NCBI GenBank assembly: GCA_018398805.1
Contig: JAGFBZ010002322.1
Coordinates: 223,501-287,500, forward strand
Length of the DNA stretch: 64,000 bases
From: Hirundichthys speculiger
Taxonomy: Eukaryota > Chordata > Actinopteri > Beloniformes > Exocoetidae
Direction: 5' to 3'
The notes under the pieces were generated by a model, which was given only the letters and a program-made list of their open reading frames with translations, was not told where the DNA came from and did no database searches. Position numbers and translations under genes: made by a program. Shown in pieces: positions 1-10,639 of this stretch. Positions within the stretch are counted from its first letter, which is position 1. Every line of letters begins with the position of its first letter.

Positions 1-395
1 TCTCCGCCACGCGCAATTATTTCCCTATATAGCAACTTACAGACTGCGATAAAATCCGCCTTCTGGATCAGATCTGGATCAGCCTCTGAAATTTGATAGC
101 GGTTCCTATTGTCAATCCCTGAGTTAAATTTCATAAGTTGTGGGAAATAATTAACGGAGATATTGAGAAACAAAATTTCTGGCCCCATTGACTGCAATCT
201 TATTGAAAATTTGAAAGTGATCCAGAATCCAGTATTTCTTCCGGATCACAAAAGCCAAAATTATGAAATCAGTTCTTCGGAATTAAAATTTTGCATTTCC
301 GAACAAACTCCTGACATGTAATTTCATCAATGTTAATTCATCCAGTTAATTTTTTGAGTTATCTTGAACACAGACAAACAGAACATAACCTCCTT
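1..395 (+). repeat. Interspersed repeat family A, copy 1 (5' cut by window)
   Basis: Shares long blocks with 2228-2520, 16658-16885 and, inverted, 522-655. Shared parts include CGATTTACAGATTG-like and GGATCAGCCT-like stretches, a block around GGCCCCATTGA and one around GATCCAGAATCCAG. The far end (345-395) matches 2905-2970. It looks like a dispersed non-autonomous element common in fish genomes; the superfamily was not determined. Confidence 0.7.
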
Positions 396-521
396 GGTGG
401 CGGGAACTATTTCTCAGTGCCAGGTACCACAGAGCAACTTCATATTGGGTCCACGAAAATCCATAACGCATTGTCAAGAGTTCGGGTGACGCACACATTG
501 TGACCCACTTTGGCTGTGATC

Positions 522-655
522 CGGAAGAAATCCTGGATTCTGGATCACTTTCAAATTTTCAATAACATTACAGTCAATGGGGCCAGAAATTTTGTTTCTC
601 AATATCTCCGTTAATTATTGCGCACAACTCATGAAATTTGACTCAGGGACTCTCT
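522..655 (-). repeat. Interspersed repeat family A, copy 2 (inverted, partial)
   Basis: Reverse complement of the GGCCCCATTGA and GATCCAGAATCCAG blocks of copy 1, separated from it by about 120 bases of different sequence. Confidence 0.75.
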
Positions 656-1814
656 GACACAACATTTTATCTTAATTCTGTTATCATACTGCTCATTGTT
701 TTTCTTTTCCATGTACTCTCATTTAAAAGAAGTATTTTAACCTGATATAAATAGTACTTCCTTACTTAAAACTAAAATGTGAACTTCTTCATAAGACATT
801 TTCATTTTAAGCGACTGGTTTGATTTCAATTCTTTAAAAATAGCCAATGACCATTAATAGTTCATCTTTGTGTATTTCTCTTCACTAATTTTAAAATCAT
901 ATGTATTTTCATTTGGAAAATATTCCAGTTTTAATTGTTAAGCATATGCACAGCAAACACCATGTCAGTAATCTATGATGGGAAATAAATGTAAGAAGAA
1001 AAAATGAAAATAAATGCTAATAGTATTGAGGTAAAATGGTCAATTAATCATATTGATCTGAGATCATTTGCTCCCCCCCCCCTATTTTCAGTGGTATTCT
1101 GTTGTGTAAAGACGTCAAGGTAGAGCTGGGTTTATGTCAGAATAAGTTAAAAAAAAAAATAAAAAAGTTCTGTTGAATATGGCCAGCATTTCACATTAAA
1201 GTTTGGGTTGGGATCTGGTTGAGAGATAAAAAGCTGAAGGTAAACATGCAGATTAAATTGTTAAATAATTTACCTTGTACAACAGCATGAGTTAGACGAA
1301 ATAAAAGAAGAAAACATGATCAGAGTCAGCAAAGGAAAAAACAGGTAAGGAATTGATAGCATAAACCTTATCTATTTGGCAATAACACTTGCATAAAAAG
1401 GGATTTCTACAAAAACAAGGATTCAGAAATCTGCTGATTCTGCTTCATATCAGCGTTACATCGAAGGAGAATGTGGCTGCTGTCCACACTGTTACCATGA
1501 CAACTATTTAATTCTTTGGACTGCTGTGACTAAGAATCCCAAAATGGGTCAAGGCAAAATTATTCTGTCTACACATATGAGTAAATGCCAAGACACTGAA
1601 GAGGTATCACCTTCATTGATCCTCTGTCCACACACCTGAATGCAGCGTCAACTTTGTAGTTGTGAACTTCAAAGCACAAACTGGTTGCTAACGGCAACGA
1701 CACGGCTCCCACATCATTGATGTTTGAACAGGAGATGGAGCAGGAATGGTGGAGCGTCTGTCTGGGCTCAAATGCTGTGGGAGGAGGGGGGGGGGGGGGG
1801 GGGGGGGGTTGATC
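650..1814. other. 3' flank and presumed 3' UTR of elk4
   Basis: AT-rich DNA with no convincing open frame. The part next to the elk4 stop is expected to be its 3' UTR, but I could not fix a polyadenylation site. It contains a C9 run near 1072-1081 and a 23-base G run at 1786-1808. Confidence 0.4.
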
Positions 1815-1913
1815 CTATGTTTTCTGTGGGTCTGGCGAAATGGGACCAGGTGTGTTGCTCCCATCCAGGCTGTGCATAGGAATCTGGAACTGGGGGGTGA
1901 GAACGGAGGGGAA
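1815..1913 (-). CDS. elk4: elk4 last coding exon and stop
   Basis: Acceptor TTTTCTTCTAG is followed by FPSVLTPQFQIPM, then LDGSNTPGPISPDPQKT and TAG at 1817-1815. The end closely follows the human ELK4 C-terminus (LDGPSTPGPFSPDLQKT), and FPSVL is ELK4-like rather than ELK3-like, so this exon decides the paralogue. The FP completes the FxFP docking motif begun in the preceding exon. A pure C run on the coding strand (1786-1808) starts a few bases after the stop, in the presumed 3' UTR. Confidence 0.93.
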   Translation of the reverse strand, partial: FPSVLTPQFQIPMHSLDGSNTPGPISPDPQKT

Positions 1914-1996
1914 CTAGAAGAAAACATGATGGAGTGTGTTAGAAGCCTTTAGATCAATGCAGAGGTGAAGGAGGTGAATATCAGGTAATGACTCAC

Positions 1997-2116
1997 CTGG
2001 AACAGATGACCCGCTTGGCGTCGGGTGGCCGGGCTGAGTGGAGCAACTGGACTCAGTGTGCTCCAGAAGTGAATGTTGGACAGCAGGGGACTGGGAGTGA
2101 GCAGTAGAGTTGGAGT
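1997..2116 (-). CDS. elk4: elk4 coding exon 4 (C-box activation domain)
   Basis: 40 codons after a pyrimidine-rich acceptor (CCTGCTCAG), ending at donor CAG|GTGAGT. The product [18 protein letters not shown] plus [12 protein letters not shown] is nearly the same as human ELK4 and ELK3 and holds the FW pair and clustered Ser-Pro sites. The final residues LFQ join the next exon to form FQFP, an FxFP (DEF) ERK-docking motif. The 8.2-kb intron on its 5' side is full of transposons, whereas the intron on its 3' side is only 83 bp. Confidence 0.95.
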
Positions 2117-2227
2117 CTGAGCAGGAAACCAAGGTACAAAACATATATTTGAATGGTTCATACATACATCAAAGAAATTCCAGAACAGAAACTTCAAACT
2201 CAATCGAGTACTGGAAAACGCAAACAA

Positions 2228-2972
2228 TTTCCTCATATAACGATTTACAGATTGCGATAAAATCCGTCTTCTGGATCAGATTCGGATCAGCCTTTGAAAT
2301 TTGATAGAGGTTCCGATTGTTAATCCCTGAATCAAATTTCATGAGTTTTGAGCAATAATTAACGGAGATATTGAGAAACAAAATTTTTGGCCCCATTGAC
2401 CGCAATGTTATCGAAAATTTGAAAGTGATCCAGAATCCAGGATTTCTTCCGGATCACACCCAAAATGAAATCAGTTCTTCCTTTTCACATTTCCGACAAC
2501 TCCTGATAATTTCGTCAAAATCCATCCTAGGGCTGCACGATTATGGAAAAAATGATAATCACGATTATTTGGCAAAATCACGTTACGATTATTAATCAAG
2601 ATTTTCAAAAAAAAGAATTTTTTGTTAGAATGTTATTTAAAATCACGATTGAAATAAACAAGAAAGTATTGCATAAGGATGACATATATAAAAGGCAATA
2701 GCATGAAACTATCTAGAGATTTTTGGCCAAAACGCCAGCCTGTAAACATGTCTTAGCTTCAAGAACGCAAAGGCAGGTCACTACATTGTCCCCTACACTA
2801 CATTGCATGGTCCGATTAACACGATTTTAAAAATTTAATCGTGGCAAACCAAAAATCACGATTTTGATTATTTTTCGATTAATTGTGCAGCCCTAATCCA
2901 TCCACAACTTTTTGAGTCATCTTGAACACAGACAAACGGATAAACGCCGGCAAAAACATAACCTCCTTTGCG
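2228..2972 (+). repeat. Interspersed repeat family A, copy 3, split by a hAT insertion
   Basis: The left part (2228-2527) and right part (2904-2972) match copy 1 in the same order, and the interruption is the 368-bp hAT element below with an 8-bp TSD. It lies in the elk4 intron between coding exons 3 and 4. Confidence 0.8.
2528..2895. mobile_element. Non-autonomous hAT element (368 bp)
   Basis: Terminal inverted repeats TAGGGCTGCACGATTA and (right end, reversed) TTAATTGTGCAGCCCTA. It is flanked on both sides by the perfect 8-bp duplication ATCCATCC (2520-2527 and 2896-2903), the hAT signature. The interior is AT-rich with ATTATCACGATTA-like motifs and no coding capacity. Confidence 0.92.
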
Positions 2973-2990
2973 CAGGTAAAAATTAAACCT

Positions 2991-3046
2991 TAGAAATGAA
3001 ATGAAATGAAAAATACTTTATTTATCCCATAAAGGGAAATTCAACA
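2991..3046. repeat. Short LINE/SINE 3' tail with GAAAT repeats
   Basis: GAAATGAAATGAAATG followed by a TACTTTATTTATCCC-type tail. The same roughly 50 bases occur at 37667-37722, so this is a mobile retroposon end rather than unique DNA. Confidence 0.6.
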
Positions 3047-3169
3047 GGGCCTGTTGCACACATTCAATATGCATTTTATTCTTTATTAATTGTGTTTAGC
3101 ATGAATTTTGGGAAAGTCCGATTCTTTTGTTGGAAGCCCAAGAACACACTGGAGAAAGCAGCTCCGCAC

Positions 3170-3234
3170 ATGGTCCAGGTTGTCCATGGTCCAGGTTGTC
3201 AATGGTCTAGGTTGTTGATGGTCCGGGTTGTATT
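3170..3234. repeat. 17-bp minisatellite, about four copies
   Basis: Repeats of ATGGTCCAGGTTGTC with small changes. The stretch from 3235 to 3630 has no other feature I can name. Confidence 0.7.
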
Positions 3235-3629
3235 TGGAGTTCAGCTTTCAGATCAAAAAAGATCAAAATCCACCACGAGACTGAGACTCAGCTGTTCCTA
3301 GGCTGGCACTTTGTCGCGAGTGGCAGAGTAAGTTTCTAGGCTGTTCCCATTTACTTATACCCTCCCCCGTAAAATAATCAGAAAATAACTGCAATTTCAC
3401 TGTCTAAATGAATCTACTTTTTCTCCTCTGGGATATTGATTTGGTCAGGTAAGTAGCAGAGGGGGTTGGTAATCAGTTTCAGCTGCTTTGGTGTTAATGA
3501 AATTAACAACAGGTGCACTAGAGGGGCAACAGTCATAAGGCAGCGACCGTACTGAGTCCCAGAGGTCCCTGTTCCAGCCCCATAGTCATTGTACCTAAGC
3601 CAGACAGGTCCCTGGGGTTCTGCAATGAC

Positions 3630-4746
3630 TTCCAAAAGCTGAATGAGATCTCGACTTTCGACGCCTACTCCATGCCCCGGGTGGACGAGCTCATCGAGCA
3701 GCTAGAGCCAGGCCGCTTCGTCAGCACCCTGGACCTGACGAAAGGGTACTGGTAGGTGCCCCTGACCCAATGGGCCAAAGCCAAGATGGCTTTTGCGACC
3801 CCAGATGGCCTCTTCCAATATCAAGTCCTCCCCTTCGGTGTTCACGCGCTCCAGCAACCTTCCAGCGGTTGATGGACCGGGTCCTCCAGGCATATGCAGC
3901 AGCGTACCTGGATGACATAGTGATCCACAGCACCACCTGGGGCCAACACCTGGAGCAGCTGGAAGCAGTACTCGGGGCCCTGTGGTATGCTGGGCTGATG
4001 GCAAAATGCCAAGAAGTGCCGGATCGGTTGGACAGAGACAGACTATCTGGGCTACACAATAGGCCGGGGATGTGTGAGGCCCCAAACCCGAAAGGTGGAG
4101 AGGATACAAAGCTGGCCCTGACCTGTCACCAAAAAACAGGTGAAATCCTTCCTTGGCTTGATCTCGTACTACAAGAAGTTTATCAAGAACTACGCCATGA
4201 TAGCGGCCCCTCTCCACGACCGGACCCGCCAGAAGTCTCCCCACCATGTGCGCTGGACCGAGGAGACGGAAGCCGTGTTTGAGACGCTAAAGCAGGCCCT
4301 GTGCAATGAACCCGTCCTGGTGGCCCCTGACTCCACGAAGCCCTTCGTCCTGCATACGGACGCCTCCGGCACCAGCATTGAAGCAGTCTTGGCACAGGAG
4401 GTGGACTCGGACGGACATCCAGTGACCTTCATCAGCCGTAAGCTGCAGAAACATGAGAGGAACTACTCTATTGTGGAGAAGGAGTGCCTGGCCGTGAAGT
4501 GGGCCATCCATCACCTACGATACTACCTGTGGGGAAGACCGTTTACCCTGGTGACTGACCACACACTCCTTAAGAGGATGGCCACCAACAAGGACAGTAA
4601 TGACCGTGTCACCCGGTGGTTTCTGGACCTCCAGAACTACAGGTTCATAGTCGAACACCGTCTAGGGAAGGACATCCGTCATGCTGACGCCATGTCCCGC
4701 CGCTACGAGGGCAAGGATCAGGAAGCCCCTTGCCCCGACAAGGAAC

Positions 4747-4748
<2 letters not shown>
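3630..4748 (+). pseudogene. Ty3-type LTR retrotransposon pol remnant (RT and RNase H)
   Basis: Reverse transcriptase pieces in changing frames (MPRVDELIEQL, FVSTLDLTKGYW, YLDDIVIHS) are followed from 4140 by a 223-codon open stretch with KSFLGLISYYKKFI, then RNase H (VLHTDASG, IVEKECLAVKWAI) and HADAMSRR. Order and motifs fit Ty3/gypsy pol. In-frame stops and shifts in the RT half, no protease or integrase and no clear LTR pair make it a dead fragment. A 29-base G run follows directly at 4749-4777. Confidence 0.88.

Positions 4749-4777
<29 letters not shown>
4749..4777. repeat. Homopolymer G tract (29 nt)
   Basis: Unbroken G run just after the retrotransposon RNase H region, perhaps an expanded polypurine tract. 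The DNA from 4778 to 5150 may be retrotransposon 3' end, but no LTR could be proved. Confidence 0.8.
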
Positions 4778-5149
4778 TATGTGGCGCATCACTGTACCCC
4801 CGACCAGGTAAGAGTAGGCAGAGGGCCAGCCAGCACAGGGAGAAACAGTGACCCCCACTTGGTCTGGTCGTAGAAGGAAAATACATCCCCAATTACATGC
4901 TCCACCAGCTTGATCTGCTTCCACCTGTGCATGGCACAGCTGAGCCAGGTTGCCGATCAACAGGCGTAAATAGACCAAGGGTCTCCTCACTGTGTGGCTG
5001 GCTCCTGCAGGAGGAACTACTCTCTGTCGGGCAGTAAGTGCTACTCCACTAGGTCCTCTGTAGAACCTTAGTTATTTGCTTTTTGTGGTATACTAACCAG
5101 AAACTTTCCTTTCCCCCCTAGGCATTATAGGAGCCTACGTGAAATCCTG

Positions 5150-5738
5150 AGTGGAAGTTATTTGAGTTTTCTACGTTAACCTCTTTAATTACACAGCACG
5201 CTTCGGCATCCCAAACATGACTGTCCGCCTGAGTGTCTCATCTTGACTGCCCACACCACAACATACATACATGCATACATAAACAAGTGTATTTCCAGCT
5301 AACGAAAGGCCTCTGGAAAAATACTGCATCCATATACGAAAGAAATTCCAGGTTACGAAGGAGAAAAATTTCAAAATACGCGCTGCTACTCACAGCTCAC
5401 AGTCCACCTAACGTAAACATACTTGTCGGCTCCTATATCTTGGTTTGAAAGCGGCACGTCCTAGCTGCTCCGCCATTGGCTATCGCTCAGCATCTTCCTG
5501 GCATCCTTTGGCTAGGAGGACCCCTTGCCCGTATGAGGATAAGCCAACATCTTTTTTGATTTCCCATCGCCCCACGAGGAGGCTTTTTTATAATTTATAA
5601 AAAATTATGTCCGACTTTTGGGCACCTTGGAACGGTTAAGGCCATTTATAGGGTAAAATGTGTTTCTATTTACGAAATTTTCCGTTTACGAAACGACTTT
5701 CAGAATGAATTGATTTCATAAGTTGAGGTACCACTGTG
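5150..5738. mobile_element. Probable mariner-class DNA element remnant, one end recognised
   Basis: The right end read on the minus strand is CACAGTGGTACCTCAACTTA followed by CGTAAACGG-type motifs, next to TA (5739-5740). Related ACGAAAGG and TTACGAAG motifs occur at 5290-5360. The left end was not found, so the boundary is approximate and the family assignment is by resemblance. Confidence 0.45.
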
Positions 5739-5740
5739 TA

Positions 5741-7367
5741 ATGCATGTCGCTCACATGCTTTTGTTTTGAAAAGTCTGTTACTGGCTGCTGCAGAACCGG
5801 AAAAGAATTGGCAGGTAAACATGTGGAGAATCTAAAACAGACATGGAGAGTGGTAAAAATCCTGTACTTTTGTTCAGGTAGCAACTCAGGTAGCAATTTT
5901 AACAGTTTAGTCTGAAAAAAAAATCTGGACTGTTACAAAACTGCTAAGCCCCTTTGTTCAAGACGATTGCGTCATTCCTCCATTTTACATCAGATCTGCT
6001 CCATGCGTTCACTGTCGTGCTATTCTCTTACTGGTTACTTAAGAGCAGCTTCATCTAGTGGCGCAGATGTGTAATGACAACAGAAAGTCTATTCCTCGAT
6101 TATAAAACGACCCCCATTTTTGAGAATATGACTTCTAGATTAAAATATCGTCCTATATTCGGGCCAATGCGTTAGTTTAATCAAGGAACTTATTCAACAG
6201 AAGATGGGTGTCCTGCAATGCTGGAAATGAGCGTCGGAATATTCTGTGCTCATCAGGATCTGAGGAGGAAAAGACTGACGTCAGACTCAGAACTGGAGAG
6301 GCTTTGGTTCCTCTATATATGAGCTGAGTTTTCATTCAGATTTCTACAATATTGCAAATATTATAGTATGTGAATCCAGCGCCACCATGCTACCTGAACT
6401 GCCACACAAAGCCATTTCCGGGTCACGTAAACTGGAGAATTAAATATTAAAAACAAATTCAATCCTGTGTCCTTTTTTCTAAAGTTGAAATAAAAAACCA
6501 GGAATGTTATTTTGTATTTTGTTAGATTAAAAAAATAAATAAACAAATAAAAAGTCACTTTTTAAGTTTTTTTTTTAAAAATTTTGATTGACAATTGAAA
6601 ATGGAAAAAAACAAATGATACATGGATAATTATGAATTGATAAAGTTACAGAACTTTTACATGGACATTTTTATTTTAAAGTTCTCACAGACGACTGATT
6701 CGACAGAAACAAGGTTATTTGTAACAACTGACAAGTTAAACATTTTTGCTGTTACCTCAGAAATTGCCTGGTTTAATGTTATGATTGTGGCTCAGGATTT
6801 TGTTGGTAGATTTTTTTCTTTCTTATAAAAACAAGATTAAATTAATGCTCTGGCAGTTTCAATAAGCTTTATTTTATTTTACATTTTTCAAGATGAGATT
6901 TACACTAAATATATATTACTGACAAGTGCTGATGTTAAAAGTGTTCATAGTTCATATGGCAGCAGAACATTTAAATAAAAGTGCACTTTACACTACTTTT
7001 GAATTCATTTTCGATTTTGCTTATACAATGCGATTATTCGTGATTAATCACGTGCGTTCACAGCGACGTACGCTGTTATCCGGTCACCGAGGTCCGGGTC
7101 AAGACACCCCGGGGTGACGCTGTCGTGGCTAGCTGACTCCTATGACCCTCCCTGCAGGTGGACGGCCCATGGGGAGGCAAACCTATGTACTACCCGGCTA
7201 CCAGGCGCTCCTGAACAAGCCCCTCCCCCTGGAGCCAAGCCGAGGGGAGAACCTGATTTTGTAATCATTACTTATGGAGTTGTTATGTAGAACCTAAATC
7301 AGGCTTTACACATACTACTTAAATTCTATACACACCTCTAACCTTTGCAACACCTAAATTGTGTTAA
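5741..7367. other. Elk4 intron, no gene recognised
   Basis: AT-rich intron DNA. A segment near 6090-6180 (TTATAAAACGACCCCC, ATATTCGGGCCAATGCG) and a GC-rich patch at 7060-7250 look like old repeat fragments, and CGTGATTAATCACG at 7037-7052 is a short palindrome. None could be assigned. Confidence 0.4.
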
Positions 7368-7375
7368 ATCTAGAC

Positions 7376-8974
7376 CAGGGGTCGGCAACCTTTACTAGCA
7401 AAAGAGCCATTTTTTGTCCCTCTCCCCTGAATAAAATTCTTCTGGAGCCAAAAAACCTATTTGACCCTTAAAATGATAACACAGTGTATGAAGTTTTGTA
7501 AATAGTTATACTGTATTCAGAGGGATTTGAATCTATCCAAAAGCTTATCCCTACTATGTTTGTCAGATTTTTAAGTTTTTAATGCAAAAAGAGGTCATAA
7601 AAAAATATGAATTAAACTTTCATTTTCATATTTTTGGATTGTCTATGTTTGGGAGCAGAACCAAGACAATTTCTGATCAACTTGTTGATCATTATATTGA
7701 ATCTTGAATCTTTTGAAAGAGGAAAAAAAAAAACACCAGCATGTGTTGACCAACTTTAAAATAAAACAAAGAACAGGTTTATTTAGTCATATATAAAATG
7801 TATAGCTGCAGTTTAATAACTTTAATAAGAGTAAACATTAAAATAGGCCAGTTTGTATTTAATTATAACTTAAGTCCATTTCAGTGTGTTGTCATCCTCT
7901 TGTTTTCTCCTCAGCTACATACAGCAACCAACCATTGAGCCTGAACATAAAACACAACTACATCAGCTCAGCATCTGGTTCTAAAATAAATGTTTTTTTT
8001 TTTTAATCTATTACATCAGTCATTCCAAAACTTCAGAATACCAAGGCCCAATTTGAAATATACAAACAAACATACAAGACTAAAAGCTACATTCCAATAT
8101 TAATGTAAAGAGTCAACAAATAAGGAGACACTTGTCATATTAAGTTAAGGTGACAGTAGAGTAACACTCAATTTGTTTGTTTTATTATTTCTAAATATTT
8201 TTAAATCATGTTATAAGTATTTTACAGTTATTAAAAATATATATTTTTTAATTGATGATTTAAAACATTTGTTTACCTGCAGTACCACGACAGTCCACCA
8301 GGGGGCTGCAGCCCACACTTTGGGAATCACTGTGACAGTTTTCTCACCTGCTTAACGTGATTTATTTCTGAACAGAGCTTCTCTGTATCAGGGCTGTAAG
8401 ACTAAGTTTCATCCAGGACTGCAGGCTGGTGTCTCTCAGACGACTGATTTTGGGATCTGATGTAGTTCATGCTGGAGAAAATCTCCTCGCATCAAATATT
8501 GACAGGACTCCAAATGCGAACGTCCTCATGTTCATATAAGCGTCAGGAATGGCACTGTATGTTTCAAAGACAAGTTTTTCGGGTTTGGGGAGGTTTTCAA
8601 TATCGCTTCACTTGTGTGTTACACCACTACAACACACCGACGTGGTGTGGGAAATGTTTCTTTTATTCTTCTGTCGGTACATAAGCAACACATAAAGATG
8701 TCCAGCGCTAGTCACAGAGCGTGCGCTCGCCTTTTTTTTTTCTTTCCCAGAATGTAACACACAGATAAGACTTCCTCGTTGCAATAACCTGGCAGTATTT
8801 TGCACTAAACATACTCATTCTGCCCCCTGCTGGGAAGCAACCTACAGGGCACTACATGTGCTCCAGAGCGAGAATCGCCTTCAGACAGGTTTTTTCCCCC
8901 AAAGCTACAGGGAGCCGCTACGTAGACGCTAAAGAGCCGCATGCGGCTCTAGAGCGGCGGGTTGCCGACCCCTG
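7376..8974. mobile_element. hAT element, 1.6 kb, non-coding
   Basis: Ends are CAGGGGTCGGCAACC and GGTTGCCGACCCCTG, a perfect 15-bp inverted pair, flanked by the perfect TSD ATCTAGAC (7368-7375 and 8975-8982). Subterminal AGAGCCGCATGCGGCTCT (near 8933-8951) is itself a palindrome. No transposase frame remains. It lies in the elk4 intron. Confidence 0.93.
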
Positions 8975-8982
8975 ATCTAGAC

Positions 8983-9526
8983 CAATCAACCACTGATGGT
9001 GAAGTACTTCTAATGTTTGAATTATAATGGGGCCAATCAAGGAAATCTGTGGAAAGATAATTACAAATGAAATATATCACATGGTACATTTAGCATAGAT
9101 TGATTTTTTTTCTTCTAGATTGTCAAGCAGTTTAAAGAACAGTGAATATCAGAAGGTTTGGCTCTCGCTGTTTCTGAAAGAATTACATACAGCAAAAACA
9201 TCCCATGACACATCAATTTGATAGATTATATGAGATGAGCAATCTGATCCAAAATCAGGCTTAAATCCCAAACAGCGGCTGTACATCTTGACAAACTGCT
9301 GTCTGTTTACACTGATTATTGTCTCCTTGCATTTCTATTTACATTGTATGGGAAGAGGTATGAATGAAAGAACAGGTATAACACACCTCTTAGCTGCCAA
9401 AGTTGATTAATCTAAGAAAAAGGGTTTCATGATAAAACAACTTGGCCAAAAAACACACGCACACACTGGTGACAAAGAAAAATCTATGTAATAACCACAA
9501 CTGTTTAAGAGCCTGACTAGACCTGA
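8983..9526. other. Elk4 intron, nothing recognised
   Basis: Unique-looking AT-rich sequence between two hAT insertions. No open frame, RNA or repeat identified. Confidence 0.5.
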
Positions 9527-9534
9527 TCTGCATG

Positions 9535-10173
9535 TAGTGCTGGGCGATATGGAAAAAATCATATATCACGATATGGACTATTTTATATCACGATAACGAT
9601 ATATATCACGATATACCATAATAAAGTATGTTTTCAGTTATTCTCTGAAAAGTTTGACAAAAATGTCATTGCTTACTTTTCAACTTTATTTTGAAAGGAC
9701 ATTTAGCTGAACTGTCACAAACATACATTTTAGTGCAGCAAAAACAGGTAGGTACAGAGGTACAGTAGCTTTCACATTTTTTTAAAGTGCACAACAGTTT
9801 CTGAGAGGAAAAACATTTTTGCACTGAAGTTCAGCTATAAAAAATAAACACAAATTATTTTTCAACTTTCTGAAATCTGTAACCTTGTAGTGCAAAGTTT
9901 GCAAACCAATATAAAGTGTCTAAAGTAAACATCAGGGTTGAAGAGAACTCTGTTTAAGGCATTAACCATGAATAAAAGTGCAAACATAAAAGGCTACTTT
10001 GTAGAAGTAGATATGATTCTATCAAATTTATCGTTGCAGGTTATTTAATTACATATTTGCTGTAATAATTGATAAAATTAGGTTATAAACGATAGAAACG
10101 ATAGAAGAGAAATGGCACGACACACACTTTTCTATCATCTTCATGATATGTATCGTCATATTGCCCAGCACTA
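9535..10173. mobile_element. Non-autonomous hAT element, copy 1 of the GTGCTGGGCGATAT family
   Basis: Ends TAGTGCTGGGCGATAT and ATATTGCCCAGCACTA, with flanking TSD TCTGCATG / TCTGCAAG (7 of 8 match). The left subterminal region has CGATATATATCACGATAT-type palindromic motifs. A second copy in opposite orientation lies at 17658-18302, and the two are alike over nearly their whole length. Confidence 0.9.
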
Positions 10174-10304
10174 TCTGCAAGCATATTTTACCTTTAAATA
10201 CAGTAGATTGAAAATGTGTACAGAGTTTAAGTGCATATCACTTTGACATATACAGACAGTTGGTTAAAAAAAAAAACAGTTTTTAAAGCAGATAATGTTC
10301 TTAC

Positions 10305-10541
10305 CTGCAGCATGGCTGGTGTGACGGAGGCAGTAGGTAGTGAGGGACTGTAGATGTTCATGGGGGAGAAGTCAGAGGTGGTGACCAACAGAGTAGGCGG
10401 ACTGATCTGCAGGATTTTTGGTGGTTTGCGTGTCTTTCCTGAGCTCTGGCTGCTGACGGCGTCGCTGCTGCTCACTGACGGGGAACTCGTTTCAATATCC
10501 ACAAAAATGATCTCATTTCCAGACAGACTGCCACTATTCAC
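10305..10541 (-). CDS. elk4: elk4 coding exon 3 (MAPK docking region and start of activation domain)
   Basis: 79 codons in phase 0, with acceptor CACTAG|GTG and a strong donor CAG|GTAAGA (GT at 10304-10303). The exon begins VNSGSL, matching the VNNSS of human ELK4. It carries a basic-hydrophobic D-site (KTRKPPKILQI), the docking signature for ERK-type kinases in this family. SPSLPTASVTPAMLQ follows and starts the C-box activation domain, whose Ser/Thr-Pro sites are phosphorylated by MAP kinases in the family. The adjoining intron on the 5' side (10542-12864) is almost entirely a mariner-type transposon. Confidence 0.93.
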
Positions 10542-10639
10542 CTAGTGCACACAAATAGGTTGTGTCAAACATTGGCCACACTGGGTATGATACAGCATAA
10601 TGTATAACTACAAGAACGAATCAGTAACCTCATTATATA

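Noticed and set aside
4140..4811. 223-codon plus-strand frame as a host gene
   Set aside because: It is the RNase H region of a Ty3-type retrotransposon with broken RT upstream.
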